Source of the DNA: Streptomyces luteogriseus
GTDB lineage: Bacteria > Actinomycetota > Actinomycetes > Streptomycetales > Streptomycetaceae
Assembly: GCF_014205055.1 (NCBI RefSeq)
Contig: NZ_JACHMS010000001.1
Span: 8,088,501-8,152,500 of the forward strand
Length of the DNA: 64,000 nucleotides
Direction: 5' to 3'
In this document: positions 7,901 through 16,180 of the stretch, piece by piece
Numbering within the stretch: position 1 is the stretch's first letter
How the letters are laid out: every line of letters begins with the position of its first letter
The notes under the pieces: generated by a model
Database searches by the model: none
The model's input: the letters and a program-made list of their open reading frames with translations, nothing else
Told to the model about the DNA's origin: nothing
Program-made: the position numbers and the translations under genes

Positions 7901-9016
7901 TCACCAGTCCCCGTCCTCGACCGGCCTGCCCGGGGCGTCCTTGAGCTGCTGTGTCTGCCCCGGCGTGGGCGGCTGCCAGGGCTCGTGGTCGTCGCCGAGC
8001 CAGTCGCCGACCGGCTTCACGGACTGGAGCGCGTCCGTGGGGACCAGGTCATCCGCCTCCTCGTCGAAGTAGTCGAACCAGGGCAGGCCCGCGCTCGTGT
8101 ACGCGGCCCGGTCCACCGGCGACGGCGGTGCGGCCTCGCCGGTGATGCGGCGCCACTCCGGCGGCGTCACCAGATGTACGAAGACCCGGCCCGCCGGCTG
8201 CTCCGCCCAGTGCGAGAGCGGCCGGTCGTCCTGGTAGACCTCCTGCCGCATGGAGCCGCCGACGCCCAGGCCCATCGCGGCGGCCGCGCGCGGAGCGCTC
8301 GCCGGTGCCGCGGGCGCGGCTCCGGGAGCCGGCGGGGCCGCCATCGGCATCGCGGCGCCGTAGCCACCGGCCGCCGGGGCTCCGTAGCCACCGGCCGCGG
8401 GACCGCCGAACGCGGCCGGCATCGCGGCTCCGTACCCGCCCGGCGGCGCGGGCGCCGGGGGCACCTGCCGCCGCCGCTCCTCCTCACGCCACCGCGCGAG
8501 CTCCCGGTCGTTCAGCGGGAAGGACTGCAACTGCACACCGCCCCATACCTCCTCGCCCGTGACCTGCCCCTCGACGGTGGCGCCCAGGCCGAGCGGGACG
8601 GCCACGAACTGGCGGACCGTGCCCGTACCGGAGTTGATCCCGTCCAGCCAGGGCTGGCGGGGGAGCACCACATAGTTCTGCGGGTCGCGCGCCGGTCGGT
8701 CGCTCCAGGGCCGGCCCGAGACCGCGCACACCTTGCCGACGCCGACCTGGAGCGCGGCGGGCTCCGAGGTGCCCGCGAAGCTCAGCCACATCGCCTCGCG
8801 CAGATACACCGACAGCATGACACCGCCGCGCGCCCGCCACGCCTCGGGAACCCGGTCCGCGTAGTCGGCGACCCGTCGTACCGGGAACTCGCCGAGGCCC
8901 GGCGGCAGGGGGTGGGTGCCGGTCTCCGGCAGGCGCAGGGTGCGGATGAACCGCACGGCCACCCCGCCCGGCAGCCGCAGTGTGTTCCCGTCGATCCGCA
9001 CGGTCGTGTCGGCCAT
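7901..9016 (-). CDS. Conserved hypothetical protein with GGYGA-rich linker
   Basis: A 371-residue protein I do not recognise by function. Residues 1-170 form a compact domain (for example LRLPGGVAVRFIRTLRLPE and QNYVVLPRQPWLDGIN). Residues about 190-245 are a low-complexity Gly/Ala/Pro linker with three GGYGA units. The C-terminus is acidic and hydrophilic (WFDYFDEEADDLVP). No signal peptide or membrane segment is visible. It sits between a lactonase and a FUSC transporter on the same strand, with a 46-base gap to the latter. Coding status is strongly supported by third-position GC. Confidence 0.8.
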   Translation of the reverse strand: MADTTVRIDGNTLRLPGGVAVRFIRTLRLPETGTHPLPPGLGEFPVRRVADYADRVPEAWRARGGVMLSVYLREAMWLSFAGTSEPAALQVGVGKVCAVSGRPWSDRPARDPQNYVVLPRQPWLDGINSGTGTVRQFVAVPLGLGATVEGQVTGEEVWGGVQLQSFPLNDRELARWREEERRRQVPPAPAPPGGYGAAMPAAFGGPAAGGYGAPAAGGYGAAMPMAAPPAPGAAPAAPASAPRAAAAMGLGVGGSMRQEVYQDDRPLSHWAEQPAGRVFVHLVTPPEWRRITGEAAPPSPVDRAAYTSAGLPWFDYFDEEADDLVPTDALQSVKPVGDWLGDDHEPWQPPTPGQTQQLKDAPGRPVEDGDW

Positions 9017-9062
9017 CGGCCCGCTCCTCGCATCCGGTGCCGGCTTCCTGCCGGCGTTCCCC

Positions 9063-10316
9063 TCAGCGAGAACGCCCGCTGAACCCCGCGCGGTTCCGCC
9101 ACAGCTGCTCGGTGACGCCCAACCGCTCCCGCAGCCGCGTCAGCCGGGGCAACCGGGCGCGCTGCTCGCGCGACACGCGGTCCAGTTCCTCGAACAGGCG
9201 CCGGGTGCGGTGCTCGGTGTCGAGCTCGTCGAGGATGCGGTTGACCTCCGTCAGGACGGCTCCCGGCAGCTGCCAGTGCGCGGGGTCGCGCTCGGCCTCC
9301 TCGCGCAGCAGCAGGGCCAGCTTGTCGCGGGTGCCCGCGGCGGTGTGCAGTTCTGCGGCGAGGCGCTCCTCCGCCGACTCGGCGCTCGCGCTGAGGTGCG
9401 TGGTGACCAGCACCGCGAAGCTCACCACGGCGTCGGCGATCTCGGACAGCAGCTGCTCCAGGGCGGCGCCCGTCTCGGCCTCGAACAGCGGCTTGGGATC
9501 CCGCTCCTTCGCGAGGTCGGTGAGGGAGCGGGCGAGCACCCGCAGGACGACCGTGCAGATCTCCAGCGTGTCCAGGCCGGTGCGCATCACCACCCGGTGC
9601 AGCACGCTGTCCTGCACACGCGGGTTGAGCCGCAGACTGTCCTCGGCCTGCCGCAGGGCCGCGTCCACCTCGACGATGTCGTGGTCCAGCCGGCGCGCCT
9701 CGTGCAGCTGCTTCTCCGCGCGATCCACGGGTGTGCCGCCCGCGGCCTCCTCGCCCATGCGCAGCATCAGCTGCCGCAGCCGGCGCGCCAGACCGTCGAT
9801 CGACTCGCCCGCCTCCTCCACCCACACCGGCGGAGCCAGCAGCAGATTGCAGGCGAGCCCGACGGACGCGCCGATCAGGGTTTCGACCACCCGGGCCCAG
9901 GCGTAGTCCCCGACGCTGGTCACGCCGAGGACGAGCATCGCGCTGATCGCGACCTCGGGGACGTACTCCTCCACCCGGACCAGCCGCCCCACCACCAGCG
10001 AGGCCAGCAGGAGCATGGCCAGGCTCCACCAGGTCAGGCCCACCAGCAGGCTGAACGCGATGGCGACGAGGACGCCGGTCACCACGGCGTTCACCCGCCG
10101 GAAGCCGTTGGTGATCGTGGCGTACAGCGTCACCTGGACGACCAGCAGTGCCGTCAGGGGAGCGGTGAGAGGGGCCGGCTCGGGGCTCAGGCGCAGCGCG
10201 ATGACGTAGGCGATCGTCGCCGCGGTCGCGGACCGCAGCGTCTGGACGACCACGGGATCTCGACGCTTCCTCACGATCCGCTCGGCGTGCGCCGTCCACT
10301 CACGTACCTCTCGCAT
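9063..10316 (-). CDS. FUSC/aromatic acid exporter family membrane protein
   Basis: About 417 residues from ATG 10316 (an upstream in-frame start at 10370 is possible). Five to six hydrophobic helices lie between residues 20 and 160, such as LLVVQVTLYATITNGF and VTGVLVAIAFSLLVGLTWW. A long charged helical cytoplasmic C-terminal domain follows. This is the FUSC/ArAE layout, a family that exports aromatic or other weak acids. A paralogue of the same layout lies at 19191-20498. Nothing indicates the substrate. The FBP gene upstream is on the same strand but separated by 110 bases. Confidence 0.87.
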   Translation of the reverse strand: MREVREWTAHAERIVRKRRDPVVVQTLRSATAATIAYVIALRLSPEPAPLTAPLTALLVVQVTLYATITNGFRRVNAVVTGVLVAIAFSLLVGLTWWSLAMLLLASLVVGRLVRVEEYVPEVAISAMLVLGVTSVGDYAWARVVETLIGASVGLACNLLLAPPVWVEEAGESIDGLARRLRQLMLRMGEEAAGGTPVDRAEKQLHEARRLDHDIVEVDAALRQAEDSLRLNPRVQDSVLHRVVMRTGLDTLEICTVVLRVLARSLTDLAKERDPKPLFEAETGAALEQLLSEIADAVVSFAVLVTTHLSASAESAEERLAAELHTAAGTRDKLALLLREEAERDPAHWQLPGAVLTEVNRILDELDTEHRTRRLFEELDRVSREQRARLPRLTRLRERLGVTEQLWRNRAGFSGRSR

Positions 10317-10367
10317 CCTGGGGCTGTTCCCCTTCCCGGCGCATCGAACGCATCCGTCGGACACATC

Positions 10368-10393
10368 CATGAAGGACGCTCATGAAGGACGTT
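10368..10393. repeat. 13-bp tandem repeat upstream of FUSC gene
   Basis: CATGAAGGACGCT is followed directly by CATGAAGGACGTT (12 of 13 identical), in the gap between the FBP and FUSC genes. It is too short to assign a role. Confidence 0.5.
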
Positions 10394-10426
10394 AGCGCCG
10401 GGGCACACCACGGGCGACCGAGGGGA

Positions 10427-10921
10427 TCAGGCGTACACCTTGTCGAGGAAGGCGGCCAGATGGCCCCTGGTCCGCTCGATCTGCTCCTCCACGGTGAGGC
10501 TCTCCTCGAACCGGGACCCGGCCTCGAGCGCCTTCTTCCCGCGGATGTACAGGGAACAGGCGAGGTCGGTGCACATGTACGCCCCGACGGAGTTGCCCTC
10601 GCGCCCGGCCGCCCCCGCCTTGCGCGCAGTCATCAGCGCGACCCCGCCCCGCGGGTGCGTCGTCAGGCACAGCGAGCACATGCTGCGGTGCAGGAACCCG
10701 CGCTGCGCGGCCTGGAACCGCATCGACACGCCGACGAGTCGCCCTGCCCGCTCGGTCACCAGGTAGCTCCGGTCGGGCGCTCCCGGGTCCCGCCACCCGA
10801 GGAAGTCGAGATCGCCCCAGGGGCGCTCGCCGAGATCCCGGGGCACGGCCAGACGCTTGGCCTCGCCCTTGGAGCAGTTGATGAAGGAGGTGCGGATGTC
10901 CTGCTCGGTGAGCGGCTGCAC
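10427..10921 (-). CDS. FBP domain protein (elongation factor G-binding, treble-clef zinc finger)
   Basis: A 164-residue protein of the FBP/FusB-like family. The C-terminal treble clef has Cys82-Cys85 (MCSLCLTTHP) and Cys117/Cys122 (YMCTDLACSLYIRGKK), the expected four zinc ligands. FusB-type proteins bind EF-G and rescue ribosomes stalled by fusidic acid; actinobacterial relatives are mostly uncharacterised (family knowledge). A 21-base palindrome lies 27 bases upstream of the start, so the gene is probably under tight single-regulator control. No regulator gene is adjacent in the same orientation. Confidence 0.9.
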   Translation of the reverse strand: MQPLTEQDIRTSFINCSKGEAKRLAVPRDLGERPWGDLDFLGWRDPGAPDRSYLVTERAGRLVGVSMRFQAAQRGFLHRSMCSLCLTTHPRGGVALMTARKAGAAGREGNSVGAYMCTDLACSLYIRGKKALEAGSRFEESLTVEEQIERTRGHLAAFLDKVYA

Positions 10922-10947
10922 GGGAGCTCCTGAGAGTGATCGTCGCG

Positions 10948-10968
10948 AAACCTAGGGATCCTAGGTTT
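10948..10968. promoter_or_regulatory. Perfect palindrome in the FBP gene promoter
   Basis: AAACCTAGG-GAT-CCTAGGTTT has 9-base perfect arms around a 3-base centre. It lies upstream of the minus-strand FBP gene in an otherwise unstructured gap. The size and symmetry fit a dimeric repressor operator; the cognate protein is unknown. Confidence 0.6.
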
Positions 10969-11052
10969 GGGGGCCAGGCCAGGTTAGACAGCCGTGACGC
11001 GGGGGGCCAGCGGATTTCCGTCAGGCCTCGCGTCGGGGCCGGCGGAAGGCCG

Positions 11053-11784
11053 TCAGGCCTCGTCGCCCGGGGCTTCCCGGTCGCGTGAGACGTCCGAGAC
11101 CTCCGGCGGCCAGACCCCGGCCCTGAGCACCCCGAGCGCGTAGGCCCGGGCCACCAGCTCCGTGCGGTTGGACGCGCCCCAGCGGGACGACAGCCGGCGC
11201 AGGTGGTAGGTCACGCCATCCGTGGTCAGGGCCGTTTCGCGGGCCGCCCGGGCCGTGGTGGCGCCGGCGGCCGCAAGCGCCAGGATGCGGGCCTCCATCG
11301 GTGTGGCCCGGACCGGTCCGGCGGGTGCGGCGGGGGAGGTGGCGCGTTCGGCGTCCACCCGGAGCATCACCAGCAGGGCCGGGGTGTCCTCCGCCGAGTC
11401 GCTGACCGGATCCGCCGTGAGTTCGCCGGAGCGCTCCACGCCGCCGGGGGCCCGCCAGCGCACCGACACCTGGTAGCGCGAGCGGTGGCGCAGGCGCAGG
11501 GCCTCGGCGATGCGCTCCACCTGCATGGCCTCCCGCGGGCTGAACAGGTCCAGCACGTCACGGCCGCGCAGCCGCCCCGGCGTCGTACCGCACTCCGCGG
11601 CCATCGCCGGATTGGCCAGCAGCACCGCCCCGTACACGTCGCACACCGCGACCGGCATCGCGACCCGGTCGAACAGGAGCAGGGCGCGGTTGCGCCACGT
11701 CACGGCCTCCTGCCGGGCCAGATCCACGAGCCTCTCCTGCCATGCCGGGCCGCCCTCGCGCAAGAGCGGCGCATCTGCTTGCAC
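11053..11784 (-). CDS. PAS domain LuxR-type transcriptional regulator
   Basis: A 243-residue regulator. Residues about 30-150 form a PAS-like sensor (DRVAMPVAVCDVYGAVLLAN), and residues about 165-225 carry a LuxR helix-turn-helix (TPMEARILALAAAGATTARA through TDGVTYHLRRLSSRWGASNR). There is no receiver domain, so the PAS fold probably senses a ligand or redox state directly. It diverges from the fused CYP102 gene and likely controls it. The start is a GTG at 11784; a 5-base inverted repeat (CTACA at 11784-11788, TGTAG at 11795-11799) straddles the start region. Confidence 0.88.
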   Translation of the reverse strand: MQADAPLLREGGPAWQERLVDLARQEAVTWRNRALLLFDRVAMPVAVCDVYGAVLLANPAMAAECGTTPGRLRGRDVLDLFSPREAMQVERIAEALRLRHRSRYQVSVRWRAPGGVERSGELTADPVSDSAEDTPALLVMLRVDAERATSPAAPAGPVRATPMEARILALAAAGATTARAARETALTTDGVTYHLRRLSSRWGASNRTELVARAYALGVLRAGVWPPEVSDVSRDREAPGDEA

Positions 11785-11879
11785 TACACAATCATGTAGG
11801 GCCAGGGCACGGCCTCCCGGGCCCGGTGGATCACGCTGGTGCGCAGTACTTCCGTACCGCGAAAGGCAGTTGCCGCGTC

Positions 11880-14800
11880 ATGCCCCCCACCGGACAGACT
11901 CCCCTGACCGCCGACGCCCTCCCCGGCGTCCCCGTCGCCGACATCTCCGCCACCGGCCCCGGCGGCGCGCCCATCCAGCAGGCCATGGACCTGATGCGCG
12001 AGCATGGCCCGGTGTTCGTGCGGCGGCTGTACGGGCGGGACACCCTGTTCGTGGGCGACCTGGACCTCGTGGCCGACCTCGCGGACGAGCAGCGGTTCGC
12101 CAAGCACATCGGGCCGGGGCTGGAGAACGTCCGCGAGTTCGCCGCCGACGGCCTGTTCACCGCGTACAACGACGAGCCCAACTGGGCCAAGGCGCACGAC
12201 ATCCTGATGCCCGCCTTCGCGCTGGGCTCGATGCGCACCTACCACCCCGTGATGCTGAAGGTCGCCCGCCGGCTCATCGCGTCCTGGGACCGCGACGCCC
12301 GCGCCGGGCAGCCGGTGAACGTGCCCGACGACATGACCCGCATGACGCTCGACACCATCGGACTCGCCGGTTTCGGCTACGACTTCGGCTCCTTCGAGCG
12401 GGCCGAGCCGCACCCCTTCGTCGAGTCGATGGTCCGCTGCCTGGAGTGGAGCATGACCCGCCTGGCGCGCGTCCCGGGGCGGGACTACTCGGCGCAGGAC
12501 GCGGCCTTCCGCGACGACTCCGCCTACCTGGCCCGCGTCGTCGACGACGTCATCGCCGCGCGCACCGGCACCGACCAGAGCGACCCCGACGACCTCCTGG
12601 GCCTGATGCTCACCGCCGAGCACCCGGCCGATGGCACCACACTCGACACCGCCAACATCCGCAACCAGGTCATCACCTTCCTGATCGCCGGCCACGAGAC
12701 CACCTCCGGCGCCATGTCCTTCGCGCTGTACTACCTCGCCAAGCACCCCACCGCGCTTCAGCTGGTGCGGCGCGAGGTCGACGAGCTGTGGGGCGACCGG
12801 ACCGACCCCGAGCCGACGTACGACGAGGTCGGCAGGCTGACCTACACCCGCCAGGTCCTCAACGAGGCCCTGCGGCTGTGGCCCACGGCCGCCGTCTTCT
12901 CCCGGCAGGCCCGCGAGGACACCCTGCTCGGCGGGCGCGTCCCACTGCGCGCCGGGCAGTCCGCCCTGGTCCTCACGCCCATGCTGCACCGGCAGTCCGT
13001 GTGGGGCGACAACCCCGAGCTGTTCGACCCCTCCCGCTTCACGGCCGAGGCGGAGGCCGAGCGGCCGGTGCACGCCTTCAAGCCGTTCGGCACCGGCGAG
13101 CGCGCCTGCATCGGACGGCAGTTCGCGCTGCACGAGGCGACCATGCTGCTGGCCATGCTCGTCCACCGCTACCGGCTGAGCGACCACGCCGACTACCGGC
13201 TCACGGTCAAGGAGACCCTCACCCTGAAGCCCGAGGGCTTCACCCTCGCGCTCGCGCCGCGCACCCCCGCCGACCGCGTCCACACGCCGCTGCCCGGCGC
13301 CGCCCCGGTCCAGGACGCGGAGTCGGCCGAGCCGCAGGACCTCCCCGCCCGGGTCCGCCCCGGCACGGCCGCGCTGTTCCTGCACGGCAGCAACTACGGC
13401 ACCTGCCGCGACGTCGTGGGCCGGCTCGCCGACGAGGCCGCCGCGATCGGCTGCGACACCGAGGTGGCCCCGCTCGACGCCTACGCGGGCGGCCTGCCCA
13501 CCGACCGGCCCGTCGTCATCACCGCCGCCTCCTACAACGGCCGCCCCACCGACGACGCAACCGCCTTCGCCGTCCGGCTGGAGGAGACCCACGACCTGTC
13601 CGGCGTGACGTACGCCGTTCTCGGCGTCGGCGACCGCAACTGGGCCGCCACCTACCAGCACGTCCCCACCCGCATCGACCAGCGACTCGCCGCGTCCGGC
13701 GCCGGCCGCCTGCTGGAGCGCGCCGCGGCCGACGCGTCCGGCGACCTCACCGGAACCGTCCGCGCCTTCACGGCCTCCCTGCGCAGCGCCCTCCTGGAGC
13801 GCTACGGCGACCCGGACGCCACCACCCCGGACGCCGAGCCCGCCACCGCGTACGAGGTCCGCACCGTGACCGGCGGCCCGCTGGACGCGCTCGCCGAACG
13901 GCACGCACTCGTCCCCATGCGCGTCACCGAGGCCCGCGACCTCACCGCGCCCGGCTACGCGCGCCGCAAGCGGTTCGTCCGGGTCGCGCTGCCGGACGGC
14001 GTCACCTACCGCACGGCCGACCACCTCACCGTGCTCCCCGCCAACGCCCCGGACCTCGTCACACGCGCCGCCACCGCGCTCGGCGCCGACCTCGACACGG
14101 TCCTGGACATCCGCGCCACCCGCCCGCGCCGCGACGGCATCGCCGTGGACCGGCCCGTGACGGTACGGCAGCTCCTCACCCACCACGTGGAGTTGCAGGA
14201 GCGCCCGAACGCCGGGCAACTGGCCGCGCTCGCCGCCGCCAACCCGTGCCCGCCGGAGCGCGCGGCCCTGGCCGCCCTCGTCGACGACCCGCGCACCCTC
14301 GTGGAGATCCTGGAGGACCACCCGGCCCTGCGCGGCGCCCTGGACTGGCCGCGGCTCCTCGACCTTCTCACCCCACTGCGCCCGCGCCACTACTCCATCT
14401 CCTCCTCGCCCGCCGTCGATCCCGGCCACGTGGACCTGATGGTCTCGCTGCTTCGGGCACCCGCCCGCTCCGGCCGGGGCGTCTACCGGGGCGCCGGCTC
14501 CGGCCATCTCACCACCGTCGAGCCCGGCGACACCGTGTACGCACGCGTGCAGCCCTGCCGGGAGGCCTTCCGCATCGACGTCACCACCGGCTCGGCACCG
14601 GTCGTCATGGTCGCGGCGGGCACCGGCCTCGCCCCCTTCCGCGGCGTCATCGCCGACCGTACGGCGGCCGTCGCCGCAGGTGCCGAACTCGCGCCCGCCC
14701 TGTGCTACTTCGGCTGCGACGCCCCCGACGCGGACTTCCTGCACGCCGAGGAACTGCGCGCCGCCGAGGCCGCCGGTGCCGTGTCCCTGCGCCCCGCCTT

Positions 14801-15071
14801 CAGCGAGACCCCCGAGGGCGAGGTGCGGTTCGTGCAGCACCGGATCGCCGCCGAGGCGGCCGAGGTGTGGGCCCTGCTGGACGCCGGGGCGCGGGTGTAC
14901 GTCTGCGGAGACGGTTCCCGAATGGCGCCCGGGGTGCGGGAGGCGTTCCGTACGCTGTTCCGCAAGCACACGCAGGCCGTCGACGGCACGGACGAGGCCG
15001 CCGCCGAGCAGTGGCTCGACGGCCTGATCGCGGACGGGCGTTACGTCGAGGACGTGTACGCGGCCGGCTGA
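11880..15071 (+). CDS. Self-sufficient cytochrome P450/NADPH-P450 reductase, CYP102 (BM3-like)
   Basis: A 1063-residue fusion, close to the 1049 of P450 BM3. The haem domain has I-helix AGHETTSG at 270-277 and Cys410 in FGTGERACIGRQFA. The FMN flavodoxin domain starts near 495 (LFLHGSNYGTC, ITAASYNGRPTD, GDRNWAATYQ). The FAD-binding RPRHYSISSSP is near 835, NADPH-binding VAAGTGLAPFRG near 912, and the C-terminal VYVCGDGSRMAP and YVEDVY match BM3. Such enzymes hydroxylate medium or long-chain fatty acids with NADPH and no partner. ATG 11880 was preferred over a longer frame because the protein then aligns with the family. A kinase-like gene follows after 30 bases. Confidence 0.95.
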   Translation: MPPTGQTPLTADALPGVPVADISATGPGGAPIQQAMDLMREHGPVFVRRLYGRDTLFVGDLDLVADLADEQRFAKHIGPGLENVREFAADGLFTAYNDEPNWAKAHDILMPAFALGSMRTYHPVMLKVARRLIASWDRDARAGQPVNVPDDMTRMTLDTIGLAGFGYDFGSFERAEPHPFVESMVRCLEWSMTRLARVPGRDYSAQDAAFRDDSAYLARVVDDVIAARTGTDQSDPDDLLGLMLTAEHPADGTTLDTANIRNQVITFLIAGHETTSGAMSFALYYLAKHPTALQLVRREVDELWGDRTDPEPTYDEVGRLTYTRQVLNEALRLWPTAAVFSRQAREDTLLGGRVPLRAGQSALVLTPMLHRQSVWGDNPELFDPSRFTAEAEAERPVHAFKPFGTGERACIGRQFALHEATMLLAMLVHRYRLSDHADYRLTVKETLTLKPEGFTLALAPRTPADRVHTPLPGAAPVQDAESAEPQDLPARVRPGTAALFLHGSNYGTCRDVVGRLADEAAAIGCDTEVAPLDAYAGGLPTDRPVVITAASYNGRPTDDATAFAVRLEETHDLSGVTYAVLGVGDRNWAATYQHVPTRIDQRLAASGAGRLLERAAADASGDLTGTVRAFTASLRSALLERYGDPDATTPDAEPATAYEVRTVTGGPLDALAERHALVPMRVTEARDLTAPGYARRKRFVRVALPDGVTYRTADHLTVLPANAPDLVTRAATALGADLDTVLDIRATRPRRDGIAVDRPVTVRQLLTHHVELQERPNAGQLAALAAANPCPPERAALAALVDDPRTLVEILEDHPALRGALDWPRLLDLLTPLRPRHYSISSSPAVDPGHVDLMVSLLRAPARSGRGVYRGAGSGHLTTVEPGDTVYARVQPCREAFRIDVTTGSAPVVMVAAGTGLAPFRGVIADRTAAVAAGAELAPALCYFGCDAPDADFLHAEELRAAEAAGAVSLRPAFSETPEGEVRFVQHRIAAEAAEVWALLDAGARVYVCGDGSRMAPGVREAFRTLFRKHTQAVDGTDEAAAEQWLDGLIADGRYVEDVYAAG

Positions 15072-15101
15072 CCGGAACGGCAGGGGAGGGGTGGGCACAC
15101 G

Positions 15102-16064
15102 GTGGTGGACTCCTGGGAACGGGCCCGGCACGTCCTGGCGGCGGCGGGCCTGGACCCCGGCCGCCTCGCCCACCTCGCCCCGCTGACCGGTGGCACGTAC
15201 AACACCGTCGAGGAGCTCCGCCTCACCGACGGCGGCCGCTACGTGCTGAAGATCCCGCCCGCCCCGGCCGTCCCCGGTCTGCGGCACGAGAAGCGGCTGC
15301 TCGTCTCGGAGGCCGAGTTCTACCGCGCGGCCGCCCGGGCCGATGTCCCCGCGCCGCACGAGGTGTCCGCGGGGGCCGACTTCCTGCTGATGACGGCCGT
15401 CCCGGGCGAGCCGTGGGACGGCACGCTCACCGACGCGGAGCAGATGGCCCTGCGCATGGAACTGGGACGCCAGGTGGCCCGCCTGCACCGCGTGACGGGC
15501 CCCGGCTTCGGCTACCCCTCCGGCGCCCTCGGCCCGCTCGTCCCCGACTGGCGCACCGCGTTCACCGCGATGTTCGACGCCGTCCTCGACGACGCCCGGC
15601 GCTACGGGGCCCGGCTGCCCCGTCCGGTCGACGCGGTGGCCCGTACCGCGGCGTCCGCGTACGGCGCCCTCGCCGAGGTCACCGACCCCTGCCTCGTCCA
15701 CTTCGACCTCTGGCGGGGCAATATCCTCGTCGACCGCGCGGACGGAGAGGCCCGGATCGGCGGCCTCATCGACGGGGAGCGCATGTTCTGGGGCGACCCG
15801 CTGGCCGACTTCGTCTCCCTCGCGCTCCTCGGCGACATCAGGCAGGACGAGGAGTTCCTCGCGGGCTACCGGGAGGCCGGCGGCCGGGCCCGCTTCGACA
15901 CCGGGGCCCGTCTGCGCCTCGCCCTGTACCGCGCCTACCTGTACCTGATCATGCTCACCGAGACGGTTCCCCGCGAGGCCGGCGAGGAGCAGCGGCGCTG
16001 GGTGCGGGAGAGGGTCGCCCCGGAGCTCGTCGCGGCCCTGGACGAGATCGCGGAGGCCTCCTGA
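15102..16064 (+). CDS. Aminoglycoside phosphotransferase/choline kinase-like protein
   Basis: A 320-residue APH-fold kinase. The nucleotide loop is GGTYNTVEEL near residue 30 and the lysine is in YVLKIPP. The catalytic loop VHFDLWRGNIL (HxDxxxxN) and the metal-binding IDGERMFWGDPLADF are both present. Members phosphorylate aminoglycosides, choline, homoserine or macrolides; nothing here picks a substrate. The GTG start at 15102 follows GGGGAGGGG. It lies 30 bases after the CYP102 fusion gene on the same strand, so the two are probably co-transcribed, which hints at joint action on a lipid or secondary metabolite (inference). Confidence 0.88.
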   Translation: MVDSWERARHVLAAAGLDPGRLAHLAPLTGGTYNTVEELRLTDGGRYVLKIPPAPAVPGLRHEKRLLVSEAEFYRAAARADVPAPHEVSAGADFLLMTAVPGEPWDGTLTDAEQMALRMELGRQVARLHRVTGPGFGYPSGALGPLVPDWRTAFTAMFDAVLDDARRYGARLPRPVDAVARTAASAYGALAEVTDPCLVHFDLWRGNILVDRADGEARIGGLIDGERMFWGDPLADFVSLALLGDIRQDEEFLAGYREAGGRARFDTGARLRLALYRAYLYLIMLTETVPREAGEEQRRWVRERVAPELVAALDEIAEAS

Positions 16065-16180
16065 CCCGCCCGGTCGGCCGCCAGTTAGCTCACATCGTGA
16101 AATAAGGGTTGGAGGAATGTCGCGCCGAGCCCGCCCCGACGGTATGTTGCAGGTCGGACAGGGGATGCGAGGGGAGCCAC

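Noticed and set aside
11784..15701. A very long minus-strand open frame opposite the CYP102 gene, and a longer plus-strand frame at 11510-16105
   Set aside because: Both are low-complexity shadows of a high-GC gene; the CYP102 frame carries all recognisable domains.
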